The notes: generated by a model from the letters alone, not told the origin. A stretch of DNA of 64,000 nt from Streptomyces fumigatiscleroticus (GCF_014647975.1 NZ_BMQF01000014.1:1-64000), one strand, 5' to 3'; shown: positions 7,117 to 15,974, counted from the first letter of the stretch. A program made the numbers and translations.

Positions 7117-8265
7117 TGGCCCAGCAACGCAAGCGAAATCCGAATGGCGCCGGCACCATCACACAGCGCAAGGACGGCCGCTTCCAGTGCGCGGTCTACG
7201 TCCTCCAGCCGGACGGCACCCGTGCCCGCAAGTTCGCCTACGGCAAGACCTGGGCGGAGTGCGACGTCGAGCGTCGGGAGCTGCTGGCCAAGGTCGACCA
7301 GGGCGTACCCGTGCCCACCCGGTCGGCCAAGCTCTCCGAGTGGCTGCCCTACTGGCTGGACAACGTGATCAAGCCTCGGCGGAAGCTGAGCACGTTCGAC
7401 AAGTACGAGGCGCACGTTCGGCTTTACCTCGTCCCGCTGCTCGGCGCGAAGCGGCTGGAGTCCCTCGGTGTCGCGGACGTGCGTCGCTTTCTCGTCCGGC
7501 TGGAGAAGGAGACGACCGCGGCAACGGCCAAGGAGTCGCACCATGTTTTGCGGTCCGCGCTGTCCTCGGCCTGCCGCGAGGAACTGATCACGCGCAACGT
7601 CGCCAAGCTCGTCGAGCCGCCGCGTACGGACAACCGGGAACTCAAGCCCTGGAGCCTGGAGGAGACCTCGACTTCCTCGCCGCGTCCCGCAAAGACCCGC
7701 TGTACGCGGCCTTCGTCCTCGCCATCGCCATGGGTCTCCGGCGGGGGGAGATCGTCGGTCTCCGGTGGTCCGACCTCGACCTGGACGCCCGCGTCCTGTA
7801 CGTCCGCCAGCAGACGCAACGCCGCCGAGGCGTCCTGTACGACGACGACCCCAAGAGCCGTCGTCGTCGCGCCGTCCCGTTGCCCGCGCTCTGCATCGCG
7901 CCCCTGCGCTGGCACCGGATGCGGCAGCGGCGGCACGGGCCAAGGCGGGGGAGGAGTGGCAGGAGTCCGGTTACGTCTTCACCACGCGTACCGGCCGTCA
8001 GGTCGAGCCGCGGAACGTCTACCGCTCCTTCACCCGCGTCGCCCAGTCCGCCGGCCTCCGCGTGATCCGGCTGCACGACGCCCGGCACGGCACGGCGACT
8101 CTCCTCACGGCGGCCGGGGTCGCGCCCCGCGTCGTGATGGAGATCCTCGGCCACAGCCAGATCAGCATCACCATGGACGTGTACACGCACGTCGTGCAGG
8201 ACACGCAGCGGGAGGCCATGAGCCACATGGACCGGCTGCTGCGGAGGCGTCCCGGTCGTCAGTGA
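7116..8265 (+). pseudogene. int: Tyrosine integrase, interrupted by two frameshifts
   Basis: The phage-type integrase of the element is spread over three frames. Residues up to KPWSLEE are in the frame of ATG 7116. The segment LDFLAASRKD to LRWHRMRQ is in the second frame, joining near 7662-7670. The segment from AARAKAGEEW to the stop at 8265 is in the third, joining near 7918-7940. Each junction is explained by loss of one base. With both restored the protein is 383 residues, normal for AICE integrases. The catalytic Arg (LRRGEIVGLRW), His/Arg (LHDARHG) and Tyr (DVYTHV) are all kept. The damage may be real or a sequencing error in GC-rich runs. Confidence 0.9.
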
Positions 8266-8295
8266 CCGCCCGCGTTGATGTCAGAAGTAGATGTC

Positions 8296-8330
8296 AAAGG
8301 CCCCGGACCATGATCGGTCCGGGGCCTTTT
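8296..8330. terminator. Bidirectional terminator between int and tRNA-Arg
   Basis: Perfect 11-bp arms GGCCCCGGACC/GGTCCGGGGCC with a 6-base loop, followed by TTTT on the plus strand and by TTT on the minus strand. It can end both the integrase transcript and the leftward tRNA-Arg transcript. Confidence 0.85.
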
Positions 8331-8333
8331 GGC

Positions 8334-8409
8334 TGGTGCCCCCGGCAGGATTCGAACCTGCGACACCCGCTTTAGGAGAGCGGTGCTCTATCCCCTGAGC
8401 TACGAAGGC
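8334..8409 (-). tRNA. tRNA-Arg (CCU), AICE attachment target
   Basis: Cloverleaf on the minus strand: acceptor GCCTTCG pairs with CGGGGGC. The D arm is normal. Anticodon stem CCGCT/AGCGG encloses loop CTCCTAA, giving anticodon CCU, and the T arm is GCAGG-TTCGAAT-CCTGC. The 3' CCA is encoded. The 3' end faces the integrase gene, as expected for an AICE integrated into the tRNA 3' half that rebuilds an intact tRNA. Confidence 0.95.
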
Positions 8410-8580
8410 GTGGAGCGCGGCCGAGGCAGCGCTCCGCCGTCAGTGTAGCGGGTGGGTCGAGTGCGGGGCTGAAGGTCACCGGAGCGGAGGCCAGGCCAGT
8501 CGCCCTGCCGGTGCCAGGGCGGGGCGGAACGGGCGGGACGGGGGCGGGCGTCGCCGGGGTGGGCCGGACCATGTCGGCGG

Positions 8581-10350
8581 TCAGGTCGTCGACACCCGTG
8601 TGAAGCGGCCCGCCACGCGGAGGTCCGCCTCGATGCGGCTCGCCGCCGCGCGGAGTTCGGGGAGGAGGTCGTCGACGCACTCCCGTGCCGTGCGGCGGGT
8701 GACGTGCATCGATGTGTTCACCGCGGCCACCACCCGGCCCGTGCGGTCGCGGACCGGGACGGCGATGGAGCGCAGGCCTTCCTCCAGTTCCTCGTCGACC
8801 AGGGCGTAGCCCTGTGTACGGACCTCGGTGAGGAGGGCGTTCAGTGCCGCGGGGTCGGTGACGGTGTGCGGGGTCAGCCGGCGGAGGCCGCTCAGTGGGC
8901 GCCGGTGCTCTGGGAGGTCCGCCAGGAGGACGCGGCCCAGGGACGTCGCGTGGGCCGGGAGGCGCGTGCCGACCGTGATGTTGACGCTCATCACGCGGGT
9001 CGTCCCCACACGGGCCGTGTACTGGACCTCCTCGCCCGTGTCCGACAGCACCGCCAGCGAGGTGGACTCGTGGACGCGGTCGGCGAGGGCGGCGAGGTGC
9101 GGGCGGGCGATCAGGGGGAGGGAGGGGCGGGACAGGGGCGGGAAGCCGAGGGACAGGACCCGCGGGGTCAGGCCGAACGTCCGGCCGGATACGGCCGTCA
9201 CCAGGCCCGCGTGCTCGTAGGTGATCAGCGCCCGGCGTGCCGTCGCCCGGGCCAGGCCCGTCGCCTTGGCCACCTCCGTCAGGGTGAGGGCCGCCCGGCC
9301 CTCGCCGAAGGCGGTCAGCACCGTCAGGCCGCGTGCCAGGGACTCGATGAACTCCCGGCCCAGTTCCTGCTTGGACGCGCCTGTCCAGGTCGCCAGCCCC
9401 GCGGGGGGCGCCCCCGGTTCCGCCGGCGGAGCGGTGCCCAGTTCCCGTTCCATCTCCGCCACCGCCGACCGCAGGCGGGGGAGCAGGGTGTCCCGCAGTC
9501 CCTGCGCCGTGTGCCGGCTGGTGTGGCTCACCACGTTGGCCACGCACGCGATCCGGCCCGTACGGGGGTCCCGGACGGGTACGGAGACGGCGACCAGGCC
9601 CGGTTCGATCAGCTGGTCGTCCAGGGCCCAGCCGTCCGCCGCCGCGCGGGCCGTCCGGCGTGCGAAGTCCTCGTCGTCCTCGTCGGGGGACGAGGAGCGT
9701 CGGGGCGGCAGGGCCGGGAAGGTGTGGTCCTGCGGGTCCGCCGCCCGGCGGGCCCGCCAGTGACGCCAGTCCCCGTCCGTCCACTCCGTCGCGAACAGCG
9801 GGCCGGGCGCGGTGCGTTCGGCCGGCAGCAGGTCGCCGATGCGGAAGCTGAGGGACATCGCGCGGCGGCGGGTCGCCTGATGGATGAAGCGGATGCCGTC
9901 GCGGTCGCCGACCGCCAGCGACACCGACTCGTCCAGTTCGTCGGCGAGGGCGTCCGCGCGGGCGCCCAGCAGGGCGGGCAGTCGCAGGGCCGCCAGATAG
10001 GCGTTGCCCAGTTCCATCAGGCGGGGAGCCAGGGTCACGTCACGGCCGTCCAGGCGGACGTATCCCATGCGGGCCAGTGTCGCCGTGATCCGGTCGACCG
10101 TGGAGCGGGCGAGGCCCGTGGCGCGTTCCAGGCCGCTGAGGCTGAGGGTTCCGCCGTCCGCCTCGGAGAGCCGCCGCAGCACGGTGATGCCCCGGAGCAG
10201 CGGGGTGACCGCCTCGGCCGGTACGACGGCAGGATCTGCCGCTGCGGCCGGGTGGCCGGCCGCTGCGGCCGGGTCCGCCGCTGCGGCGGGATCCGCCGGG
10301 ACGGCGGCTTCGGCTCCCTGAAGGGCCTCGTTCGTGGTCTTCGCGGGCAT
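8581..10350 (-). CDS. Tandem double IclR-family transcriptional regulator
   Basis: A 589-residue protein made of two complete IclR regulators in a row. Each has an N-terminal winged helix-turn-helix (LERATGLARSTVDRI near residue 75; VAKATGLARATARRA near 350) followed by an IclR effector-binding domain. IclR proteins of about 250-280 residues normally work as dimers or tetramers; this one carries an intramolecular pair. The N-terminus has a low-complexity Ala/Pro/Asp repeat (ADPAAAA units). ATG 10350 has GGAG upstream. Two-domain IclR proteins of the PcaR/PobR type act on aromatic catabolism genes in actinomycetes, but no such genes are adjacent, so the target is unknown. Confidence 0.85.
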   Translation of the reverse strand: MPAKTTNEALQGAEAAVPADPAAAADPAAAAGHPAAAADPAVVPAEAVTPLLRGITVLRRLSEADGGTLSLSGLERATGLARSTVDRITATLARMGYVRLDGRDVTLAPRLMELGNAYLAALRLPALLGARADALADELDESVSLAVGDRDGIRFIHQATRRRAMSLSFRIGDLLPAERTAPGPLFATEWTDGDWRHWRARRAADPQDHTFPALPPRRSSSPDEDDEDFARRTARAAADGWALDDQLIEPGLVAVSVPVRDPRTGRIACVANVVSHTSRHTAQGLRDTLLPRLRSAVAEMERELGTAPPAEPGAPPAGLATWTGASKQELGREFIESLARGLTVLTAFGEGRAALTLTEVAKATGLARATARRALITYEHAGLVTAVSGRTFGLTPRVLSLGFPPLSRPSLPLIARPHLAALADRVHESTSLAVLSDTGEEVQYTARVGTTRVMSVNITVGTRLPAHATSLGRVLLADLPEHRRPLSGLRRLTPHTVTDPAALNALLTEVRTQGYALVDEELEEGLRSIAVPVRDRTGRVVAAVNTSMHVTRRTARECVDDLLPELRAAASRIEADLRVAGRFTRVSTT

Positions 10351-10427
10351 CGGCTCTCCGGTACGGCGGTCACGGCAGGCCTACCGTAATCCGGGAGGCG
10401 TCCTGCCCGCCGCGCCGTGTCGCGGGC

Positions 10428-11714
10428 CTAGCGCCGTTCCACCCGCACCTGGTGATTCCCCGCCGCGTCCGTCGCCGTCACCGTGATGCGCACCTTCCGG
10501 CGTGGGTCGTCGAAGGTCTCGCCGGGGGTGAAGGGGGCGTCCGAGAGTTCGGAGTGGACGTTGGGGCTGCGGGTGCAGCCGCCGCTGTCGTGGCGGGAGT
10601 CGCGGACCGTCACCGGGCCCATGCCGGTGTCCACGTCCGCGTCGACCCGGTAGACCAGCACGCCCGGCCGGCACACCGTCTCGTCGTTGCCCTCGCGGGT
10701 GCGCAGTTCGACGGCGTAACCGGAGTCGGCGTCCAGGGGCACGAAGACCAGTTTGGTGCCGCCCGCGCGGGCCAGGGGGGTGAGCGTGTAGTCCGTGGTT
10801 CCCGGCGCCGAGGCGCAGCGCACCTGCCCGGCGTCCAGCCAGCCCAGCTTCCACTTGTGCCAGCCGAGCAGGTCGTTGTTGGCCCCCCAGTCCTCGCTCA
10901 TGATGTCCCAGTGGCCGACCGCGCCCCCGCCCTCCTGGGTGTAGAGGTCGGGCAGGCCGAAGACATGGCCGTTCTCGTGCGGCAGGACGCGGTAGCCGGT
11001 GCGGTCGTAGGAGCCGGAGCCGTCGTCCTGGCGGGAGTAGACGAAGGAGGCGTTGGCGACGGGGACGCCGTCGGCCACCGGGGCCTCCTTGTTGCCGGCG
11101 AAGGTGACGGACAGGACGGTGTCCAGGGCGGACGGGCCCGCGTTGGGTGTCACCAGGATGTTCAGCAGGTCGTACGCGCGGAAGTCCACCTCCGCGTCGG
11201 CCTCCGTCACGAGGTCCTGGACCAGGTCCCGGTAGCCGGGCTCGAAGGGGGCGCCGCGCTCTATGTCGTAGGCGTGGAACGGCTTGGGCATGCGCAGCCA
11301 GTGGCGGACCGGGGTCTCGGGGCGGTAGTCGAGGCGGCCGTAGGAGCTGGTGCGGAACCACTGCCGGGTCTGCGGGAAGAACTCCGCGAAGCGGTCGAGC
11401 GCGCTGCCCTCGCCGGGCGCGTCGGAGAAGTCGACCATCAGGGTGAGGGCATGGACGGTGCCGGTGGAGCGGGTGTAGCCGCCGGAGGTGGGGATGCCCT
11501 CCGACATCTGGATGTCGCGGTCGCCGTTGATCATGCAGGGGCCGAGTGCGGAGGAGCGGGCCAGGGTCGCGGATCCCGCCCCGGCGGTCGTGGCGCCCGG
11601 TGCGAGGTGTCCGGTGCCGGCCGAGGTGCTGACCGCGAGGGTCAGCGCGGTGACGGACGCCAGGGCGGCCACGCGGCGCGTGCGTATCCGACGGCTGCTC
11701 GGCTGCGGCTGCAT
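10428..11714 (-). CDS. Secreted M6-family metalloprotease (InhA-like)
   Basis: A 428-residue secreted zinc protease. The start at 11714 has GGGAGG 5-6 bases upstream. It begins with Arg-rich residues, then a hydrophobic signal segment (AALASVTALTLAVSTSA), giving export. The zinc-binding motif HENGHVFGLPD lies near residues 245-255, with the M6-type Asp as third ligand candidate and the MSEDWG Met-turn-like segment about 20 residues later. A C-terminal beta-rich domain follows. M6 enzymes degrade extracellular proteins. The gene is divergent from a TetR regulator; the shared 318-bp region holds a strong inverted repeat. Confidence 0.88.
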   Translation of the reverse strand: MQPQPSSRRIRTRRVAALASVTALTLAVSTSAGTGHLAPGATTAGAGSATLARSSALGPCMINGDRDIQMSEGIPTSGGYTRSTGTVHALTLMVDFSDAPGEGSALDRFAEFFPQTRQWFRTSSYGRLDYRPETPVRHWLRMPKPFHAYDIERGAPFEPGYRDLVQDLVTEADAEVDFRAYDLLNILVTPNAGPSALDTVLSVTFAGNKEAPVADGVPVANASFVYSRQDDGSGSYDRTGYRVLPHENGHVFGLPDLYTQEGGGAVGHWDIMSEDWGANNDLLGWHKWKLGWLDAGQVRCASAPGTTDYTLTPLARAGGTKLVFVPLDADSGYAVELRTREGNDETVCRPGVLVYRVDADVDTGMGPVTVRDSRHDSGGCTRSPNVHSELSDAPFTPGETFDDPRRKVRITVTATDAAGNHQVRVERR

Positions 11715-12032
11715 GTACGACCTCCCGCGCCACGGCAGCCGAACCGTCACCGACTGCACCCCTGTCATCACCCTCGGCGGGGCGGTGCGGGGACGCGCGC
11801 TGGGGGAGGCCGATCGTGAATGACGCGCCGGACAGAGGGTCGGCCAGGGGTGTGACGCAGGTCACTCGAAACAGGGGTCGGGTGGGGAAATAACCGGGGA
11901 CCGTTTCCCCGTTTGGAACGGTGTCCGCGCGAAACGGGGAAACGATCCCCGGATCGCACCGCAGCGGGCGGACCGCGGGCACCGGCCTCCGGTCACAAGC
12001 CACGATCCACTCAGGACACCCAGGAGTACGCC
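11715..12032. other. Divergent control region, metalloprotease/TetR
   Basis: A 318-bp intergenic region with promoters for both directions. It contains the 19-bp inverted repeat at 11896-11950 and a smaller GTGAC-GCAG-GTCAC palindrome at 11851-11864. No gene is seen. Confidence 0.6.
11896..11950. promoter_or_regulatory. Large inverted repeat, likely TetR operator
   Basis: Two 19-bp arms (GGGGACCGTTTCCCCGTTT and its complement with one mismatch) separated by 17 bp, 83 bp before the GTG of the TetR gene. Each arm also holds a GTTTCCCCGTTT-like core. It is probably the binding site of the TetR regulator, controlling itself and the efflux gene behind it. Confidence 0.65.
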
Positions 12033-12677
12033 GTGAAGACCGCGACCCCCGTGCAGCGCAAGGCGAGCCGGCCGCGCGCCGACGCCCTGCGCAACCGGGA
12101 GCGGATCGTCGCCGCCGCCCGGGAGATGTTCGTCGAGCACGGCCCCGACGTGCCGCTCGACGAGGTCGCCCGCCGGGCCGGCGTCGGCAACGCCACGGTG
12201 TACCGCAACTTCCCGGACCGTGACGCGCTGGTCCGCGAGGTCGTCTGCTCGGTCATGGACCGTACGGCGCGGGCGGCCGAGCGGGCGCTCGCGGAGACCG
12301 GCGACGCCTTCGAGGCGCTGGAGCGCTTCGTGCACGCCAGTGCCGACGAGCGGATCGGCGCGCTGTGTCCGATGGTGACCAGCACATTCGACCAGTTCCA
12401 CCCGGACCTGGAAGCGGTCCGGGCGCGGGTCGAACGGCTCATCGCCGAGATCATGGACCGGGCCCGGGCGGCCGGGCAGCTCCGTCCCGACGTCGGCGTC
12501 GGTGACCTCATGGTCGCCGTGAGCCAGCTCAGCCGTCCTCCGGCCGGTACGGAGTGCTTCCGTGCCGACCGCTTCGTCCACCGCCATCTACAGCTGCTCC
12601 TGGACGGACTGCGGGCTCCCGTCCGTTCCGTCCTGCCGGCCGCGGCCGTGACTCTGGAGGATCTGCGCCAGGCCTGA
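12033..12677 (+). CDS. TetR-family regulator of the adjacent efflux pump
   Basis: A 214-residue TetR protein. Its N-terminal helix-turn-helix (LDEVARRAGVGNATVYRNF, about residues 42-60) is canonical, and the ligand-binding domain has the SbtR-like length and layout. GTG at 12033 is preceded by AGGAG. It lies directly upstream of a DHA2 drug exporter in the same direction, the usual regulator and pump pair, so it probably represses the pump until a toxic substrate binds. Confidence 0.9.
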   Translation: MKTATPVQRKASRPRADALRNRERIVAAAREMFVEHGPDVPLDEVARRAGVGNATVYRNFPDRDALVREVVCSVMDRTARAAERALAETGDAFEALERFVHASADERIGALCPMVTSTFDQFHPDLEAVRARVERLIAEIMDRARAAGQLRPDVGVGDLMVAVSQLSRPPAGTECFRADRFVHRHLQLLLDGLRAPVRSVLPAAAVTLEDLRQA

Positions 12678-12735
12678 CCGATCAGTTCAGCGCTCCACGC
12701 CAGTCACCACTCATATCCGTTCCGTACGCATAACC

Positions 12736-12771
12736 GCACTCGTACAAGCACTCGTACAAGCACTCGTACAC
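12736..12771. repeat. Three direct 12-bp repeats upstream of the MFS gene
   Basis: GCACTCGTACAA occurs three times head to tail in the 232-bp gap before the exporter gene. A 12-bp period puts the copies on roughly the same helix face every one to two turns, as in activator or repressor arrays. The unit contains ACTCGTAC, like the AICE operator half site. Confidence 0.7.
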
Positions 12772-12909
12772 GCACCTTTGTTCACGACCCGCGGCCGTCA
12801 GCGACGACGGGCCGTTCGCTCGCCCTTTCCTCCTTCCTCACTTCAGTCACGACCTTCCTCACCTCAAGTCCCGACTTTTCCGTCACGAAGTCCCGAAGTG
12901 GGTACCTCC

Positions 12910-14442
12910 ATGTCTCAAACGGCCGTGAAGGCTTCCGGCGTCGCTCCCGACGCCAATCGCTGGAAGGCGCTGGTCTTCATCGCGCTCGCCCAGCTGATGG
13001 TCGTCCTCGACGCCACCATCGTGAACATCGCCCTGCCCTCCGCCCAGCAGGACCTGGGCATCTCGGACGGCAACCGGCAGTGGGTCGTCACGGCCTACGC
13101 CCTCGCCTTCGGCGGTCTGCTGCTGTTCGGCGGCCGCATAGCCGACCTGTGGGGGCGCAAGCGTGCCTTCGTCCTCGGCCTGGCCGGCTTCGCCCTGGCC
13201 TCCGCGCTGGGCGGCGCGGCCACCAACCAGGCGATGATGTTCGGCGCCCGTGCCCTCCAGGGCGTGTTCGGCGCGCTGCTCGCGCCCGCCGCGCTGTCCC
13301 TGCTCGCCGTGATGTTCACGGACGCCAAGGAGCGTGCCAAGGCGTTCGGCATCTACGGCGCGATCGCCGGTGGCGGCAGCGCCGTCGGCCTGCTGCTCGG
13401 CGGCTTCCTCACCGAGTACCTGGACTGGCGCTGGACGTTCTTCGTCAACGTGCCGTTCGCCGTGGTCGCCGCGCTCGGCGCCTGGTTGGTCGTCCGTGAG
13501 CCCGAGGGCGGCCGCAACCGCTCCCCGCTCGACATCCCCGGCGTGGTCCTGTCCACCCTCGGCCTGGTCGCGCTCGTCTACGGCTTCACCCGCGCCGAGT
13601 CCGACGGCTGGAGCGACGCCACGACGATCGGCATGTTCGTCGCCTCGGTGGTGCTGCTGGCGGCCTTCGTGCTGGTGGAGTCCCGGCTCAGGGCGCCGCT
13701 GCTGCCGCTGCGCGTGATCACCGACCGCAACCGCGGTGGCGTCTACCTCTCGCTCGGCCTGGCCATCATCGGCATGTTCGGCCTGTTCCTCTTCCTGACC
13801 TACTACCTTCAGGTCGTGAAGGGCTACTCGCCGGTCAAGAGCGGTTTCGCGTTCCTGCCCATGGTCGCGGGCATGATCACCGGCTCCACCCAGATCGGCG
13901 CCCGGCTGATGATGCGGGTCGCCCCCCGGCTGCTGATGGGCCCCGGCTTCCTGGTCGCCGCCGTCGGCATGGGCCTGCTGACCCAGCTGGAGGTCGACTC
14001 CTCCTACGCGGCCCTGCTGCTCCCGGCGATGCTGCTGCTCGGCCTGGGCATGGGTACGGCGTTCATGCCTGCCATGTCGCTGGCCACCCAGGGCGTCGAG
14101 CCGCGGGACGCCGGTGTCGCCTCCGCGATGGTCAACACCTCGCAGCAGGTGGGCGGCGCGATCGGCACGGCCCTGCTGAACACGATCGCCGCCTCGGCCA
14201 CCACGTCGTACATCACCGGCCACATCGGCTCGGCCACCTCCCGGCCGCAGCAGCAGCTGGTCCAGATGGAGGGCCTGGTGCACGGCTACACCAGCGCCAT
14301 CTGGTTCGCCGTCGGCATCCTGGTCGTGGCCGGAGTGATCGCGCTGACGCTGGTCAACGCGGGCCGTCCGGGCACCACCGCCGTCGCCGGCTCCGGTGAG
14401 GGCGCCGGGGACGAGGTGCCGGTGCCGGTCGTCGCCCACTGA
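12910..14442 (+). CDS. MFS drug exporter, DHA2 (14-TM) family
   Basis: A 510-residue proton-coupled multidrug exporter. It shows motif A (GGRIADLWGRKR) after helix 2, the antiporter motif C region (GGGSAVGLLLGG) and about 14 hydrophobic helices, typical of EmrB/QacA-type pumps. ATG at 12910 was chosen because homologous sequence begins there; only a weak GAAGTGGG precedes it. It is downstream of a TetR gene, with direct repeats in between. The substrate cannot be read. Confidence 0.92.
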   Translation: MSQTAVKASGVAPDANRWKALVFIALAQLMVVLDATIVNIALPSAQQDLGISDGNRQWVVTAYALAFGGLLLFGGRIADLWGRKRAFVLGLAGFALASALGGAATNQAMMFGARALQGVFGALLAPAALSLLAVMFTDAKERAKAFGIYGAIAGGGSAVGLLLGGFLTEYLDWRWTFFVNVPFAVVAALGAWLVVREPEGGRNRSPLDIPGVVLSTLGLVALVYGFTRAESDGWSDATTIGMFVASVVLLAAFVLVESRLRAPLLPLRVITDRNRGGVYLSLGLAIIGMFGLFLFLTYYLQVVKGYSPVKSGFAFLPMVAGMITGSTQIGARLMMRVAPRLLMGPGFLVAAVGMGLLTQLEVDSSYAALLLPAMLLLGLGMGTAFMPAMSLATQGVEPRDAGVASAMVNTSQQVGGAIGTALLNTIAASATTSYITGHIGSATSRPQQQLVQMEGLVHGYTSAIWFAVGILVVAGVIALTLVNAGRPGTTAVAGSGEGAGDEVPVPVVAH

Positions 14443-14538
14443 CGGCGGCAGCCGCCCGCGTACCCTCTCGGGCCACGCGTGCGGACGGGAGGGGGATGCC
14501 CGTCCGCACGCCCCCCGCGGACCTGCCCGGCCGCGCGC

Positions 14539-15072
14539 TCAGCGCAGCCAGGGCAGGTCCGCTCCCGCTTCTTCCTGGGGCTGGAGTCCCTCGGCGACGA
14601 TCCGCATGATCTCGCCGAGGGACTCCTGCTGTTCCGGGGTGAGCCGGTCGAACAGCGCCTGGCGTACGGCCGCCACATGGCCCGGCGCGGTCCGCCGCAG
14701 CACGTCGTGGCCCTCGTCCGTCAGCACCGCGAACTGGCCCCGCTTGTCGGAGGGGCAGTCCTCGCGGCGCACCCAGCCGCTCTTCTCCAGGCGTGCGACG
14801 GCGTGCGAGAGCCGGGAGCGGGTGATCTTGGCGTGTCTGGCCAGCTCCGTCATCCGGAGCCGGCGCCGCGGGGACTCGGCGAGCTTGACCAGCAGGCCGT
14901 AGTAGACGTGCGGCATGCCCGCGTCGCGCTGGAGCTGGCGGTCGAGGTGGTCCTCCAGCAGGGTGGCGGCCTCGATGTAGGAGCGCCAGACGCGCTGTTC
15001 CTGGTCGGTGAGCCAGTGGGGTTCGCCGGCCGCCGATGCGGGCGCGGGGGCGGGTGCGGGTGCCGTGTTCAT
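14539..15072 (-). CDS. MarR-family transcriptional regulator
   Basis: A 177-residue MarR winged-helix protein. It has an Ala/Pro-rich N-terminal tail, the DNA-binding segment LRMTELARHAKITRSRLSHA near residue 80, and the wing ending in DKRGQFAVLT. ATG at 15072 follows GTGGGA. It is divergent from a DODA-type dioxygenase with a short AT-rich intergenic palindrome, so it probably represses both genes and responds to an aromatic ligand. Confidence 0.9.
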   Translation of the reverse strand: MNTAPAPAPAPASAAGEPHWLTDQEQRVWRSYIEAATLLEDHLDRQLQRDAGMPHVYYGLLVKLAESPRRRLRMTELARHAKITRSRLSHAVARLEKSGWVRREDCPSDKRGQFAVLTDEGHDVLRRTAPGHVAAVRQALFDRLTPEQQESLGEIMRIVAEGLQPQEEAGADLPWLR

Positions 15073-15094
15073 GTATCCCACTGTACGAGGCCGC

Positions 15095-15113
15095 TTTTTG
15101 AATATTAAACAAA
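15095..15113. promoter_or_regulatory. AT-rich MarR operator/promoter
   Basis: TTTTTGAATATTAAACAAA is a near-palindrome centred on AATATT, in a 110-bp divergent gap of otherwise GC-rich sequence. It fits the usual MarR TTnAA-type site and overlaps the likely -10 elements of both genes. Confidence 0.5.
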
Positions 15114-15182
15114 CGAAGCGTAGTCTTGGCCGGAGAGGTTGAGGTTTCAAGTAGTTCTTCAGCTCCTGGAGGGAGCCGCCGT

Positions 15183-15968
15183 ATGTCCGCCGTCGCCCGG
15201 GAGCGCATGCCCGCCCTGTACCTCAGCCACGGCGCCCCGCCGCTCGCCGACGACCCGGTCTGGCCCGGCGAACTCGCCGCCTGGTCCGCGGCCCTGCCCC
15301 GCCCCAAGGCGATCCTCGTGATCTCCGCCCACTGGGAGGAGGCCCCGCTCGCCCTCGGCGCGACCCGGTCCGTACCGCTCGTGTACGACTTCAGGGGCTT
15401 CCCCGAGCACTACTACCGGGTGCGGTACGAGGCCCCCGGCGCGCCGGAACTCGCCGAGTCCGTGCGCAAGCTGCTGCGCGCCCCGGGCATGCCGGTGCAG
15501 GACGTCCCGGACCGCGGCCTCGACCACGGGGCGTACGTCCCGCTGGTCGAGATGTACCCGGACGCCGACATCCCCGTCCTCCAGGTGTCCATGCCGACCC
15601 TCGACCCGGCCCGGCTGATGGAGATCGGCCGCAGGCTCGCGCCGCTGCGCGACGAGGGCGTGCTGATCGTCGGCTCCGGCTTCTTCACCCACAACCTGGC
15701 CGCGCTGCGGCAGGGCGGAACACCCGCCTGGTCCGCGGAGTTCGACGACTGGGGCCGCCGCGCGCTGGAGACCGGCGACGTGGACGCCCTGCTCGACTTC
15801 GGGCGCAGGTCACCGGCGGGGCTGCTCGCCCACCCGCGCACCGAGCACTTCGCCCCGCTCTTCGTGGCCATGGGTGCCGCGGACGCGGCCGGCGAGCTGG
15901 ACACGCAGAGGTCCGTGATCGAGGGGTTCTGGCTGGGGCTGGCCAAGCGGTCGGTGCAGTTCGGCTGA
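15183..15968 (+). CDS. LigB/DODA-type extradiol dioxygenase
   Basis: A 261-residue class III extradiol ring-cleavage enzyme of the 4,5-DOPA dioxygenase family. Candidate metal ligands are in LYLSHGAPPL (near residue 16), ISAHWEE (near 47) and GSGFFTHNLA (near 165), with a later HPRTEHFAPLF active-site segment. The family cleaves catechols beside a hydroxyl; YgiD-like members have broad substrates. ATG at 15183 has GGAGGGA upstream. It is divergent from a MarR regulator, which likely controls it. Confidence 0.88.
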   Translation: MSAVARERMPALYLSHGAPPLADDPVWPGELAAWSAALPRPKAILVISAHWEEAPLALGATRSVPLVYDFRGFPEHYYRVRYEAPGAPELAESVRKLLRAPGMPVQDVPDRGLDHGAYVPLVEMYPDADIPVLQVSMPTLDPARLMEIGRRLAPLRDEGVLIVGSGFFTHNLAALRQGGTPAWSAEFDDWGRRALETGDVDALLDFGRRSPAGLLAHPRTEHFAPLFVAMGAADAAGELDTQRSVIEGFWLGLAKRSVQFG

Positions 15969-15974
15969 GTCTTG

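Larger units (their letters stand above)
1..8409. mobile_element. AICE (pSAM2-type integrative and conjugative element), right part
   Basis: The gene set and order are typical of actinomycete integrative and conjugative elements: a Nudix immunity-type gene, a GntR repressor, an FtsK/TraB translocase, a DUF2637 and small spread genes, a rolling-circle Rep, an excisionase and a tyrosine integrase directly beside a tRNA gene. Transfer genes run rightward and the regulator genes at 353-1268 run leftward. The right boundary should lie within the 3' half of tRNA-Arg at 8334-8409, since these elements recombine into tRNA 3' ends. No second copy of that sequence is visible on the left, so the element extends past base 1. 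The integrase is frameshifted, so the copy may be locked in place. Confidence 0.88.
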
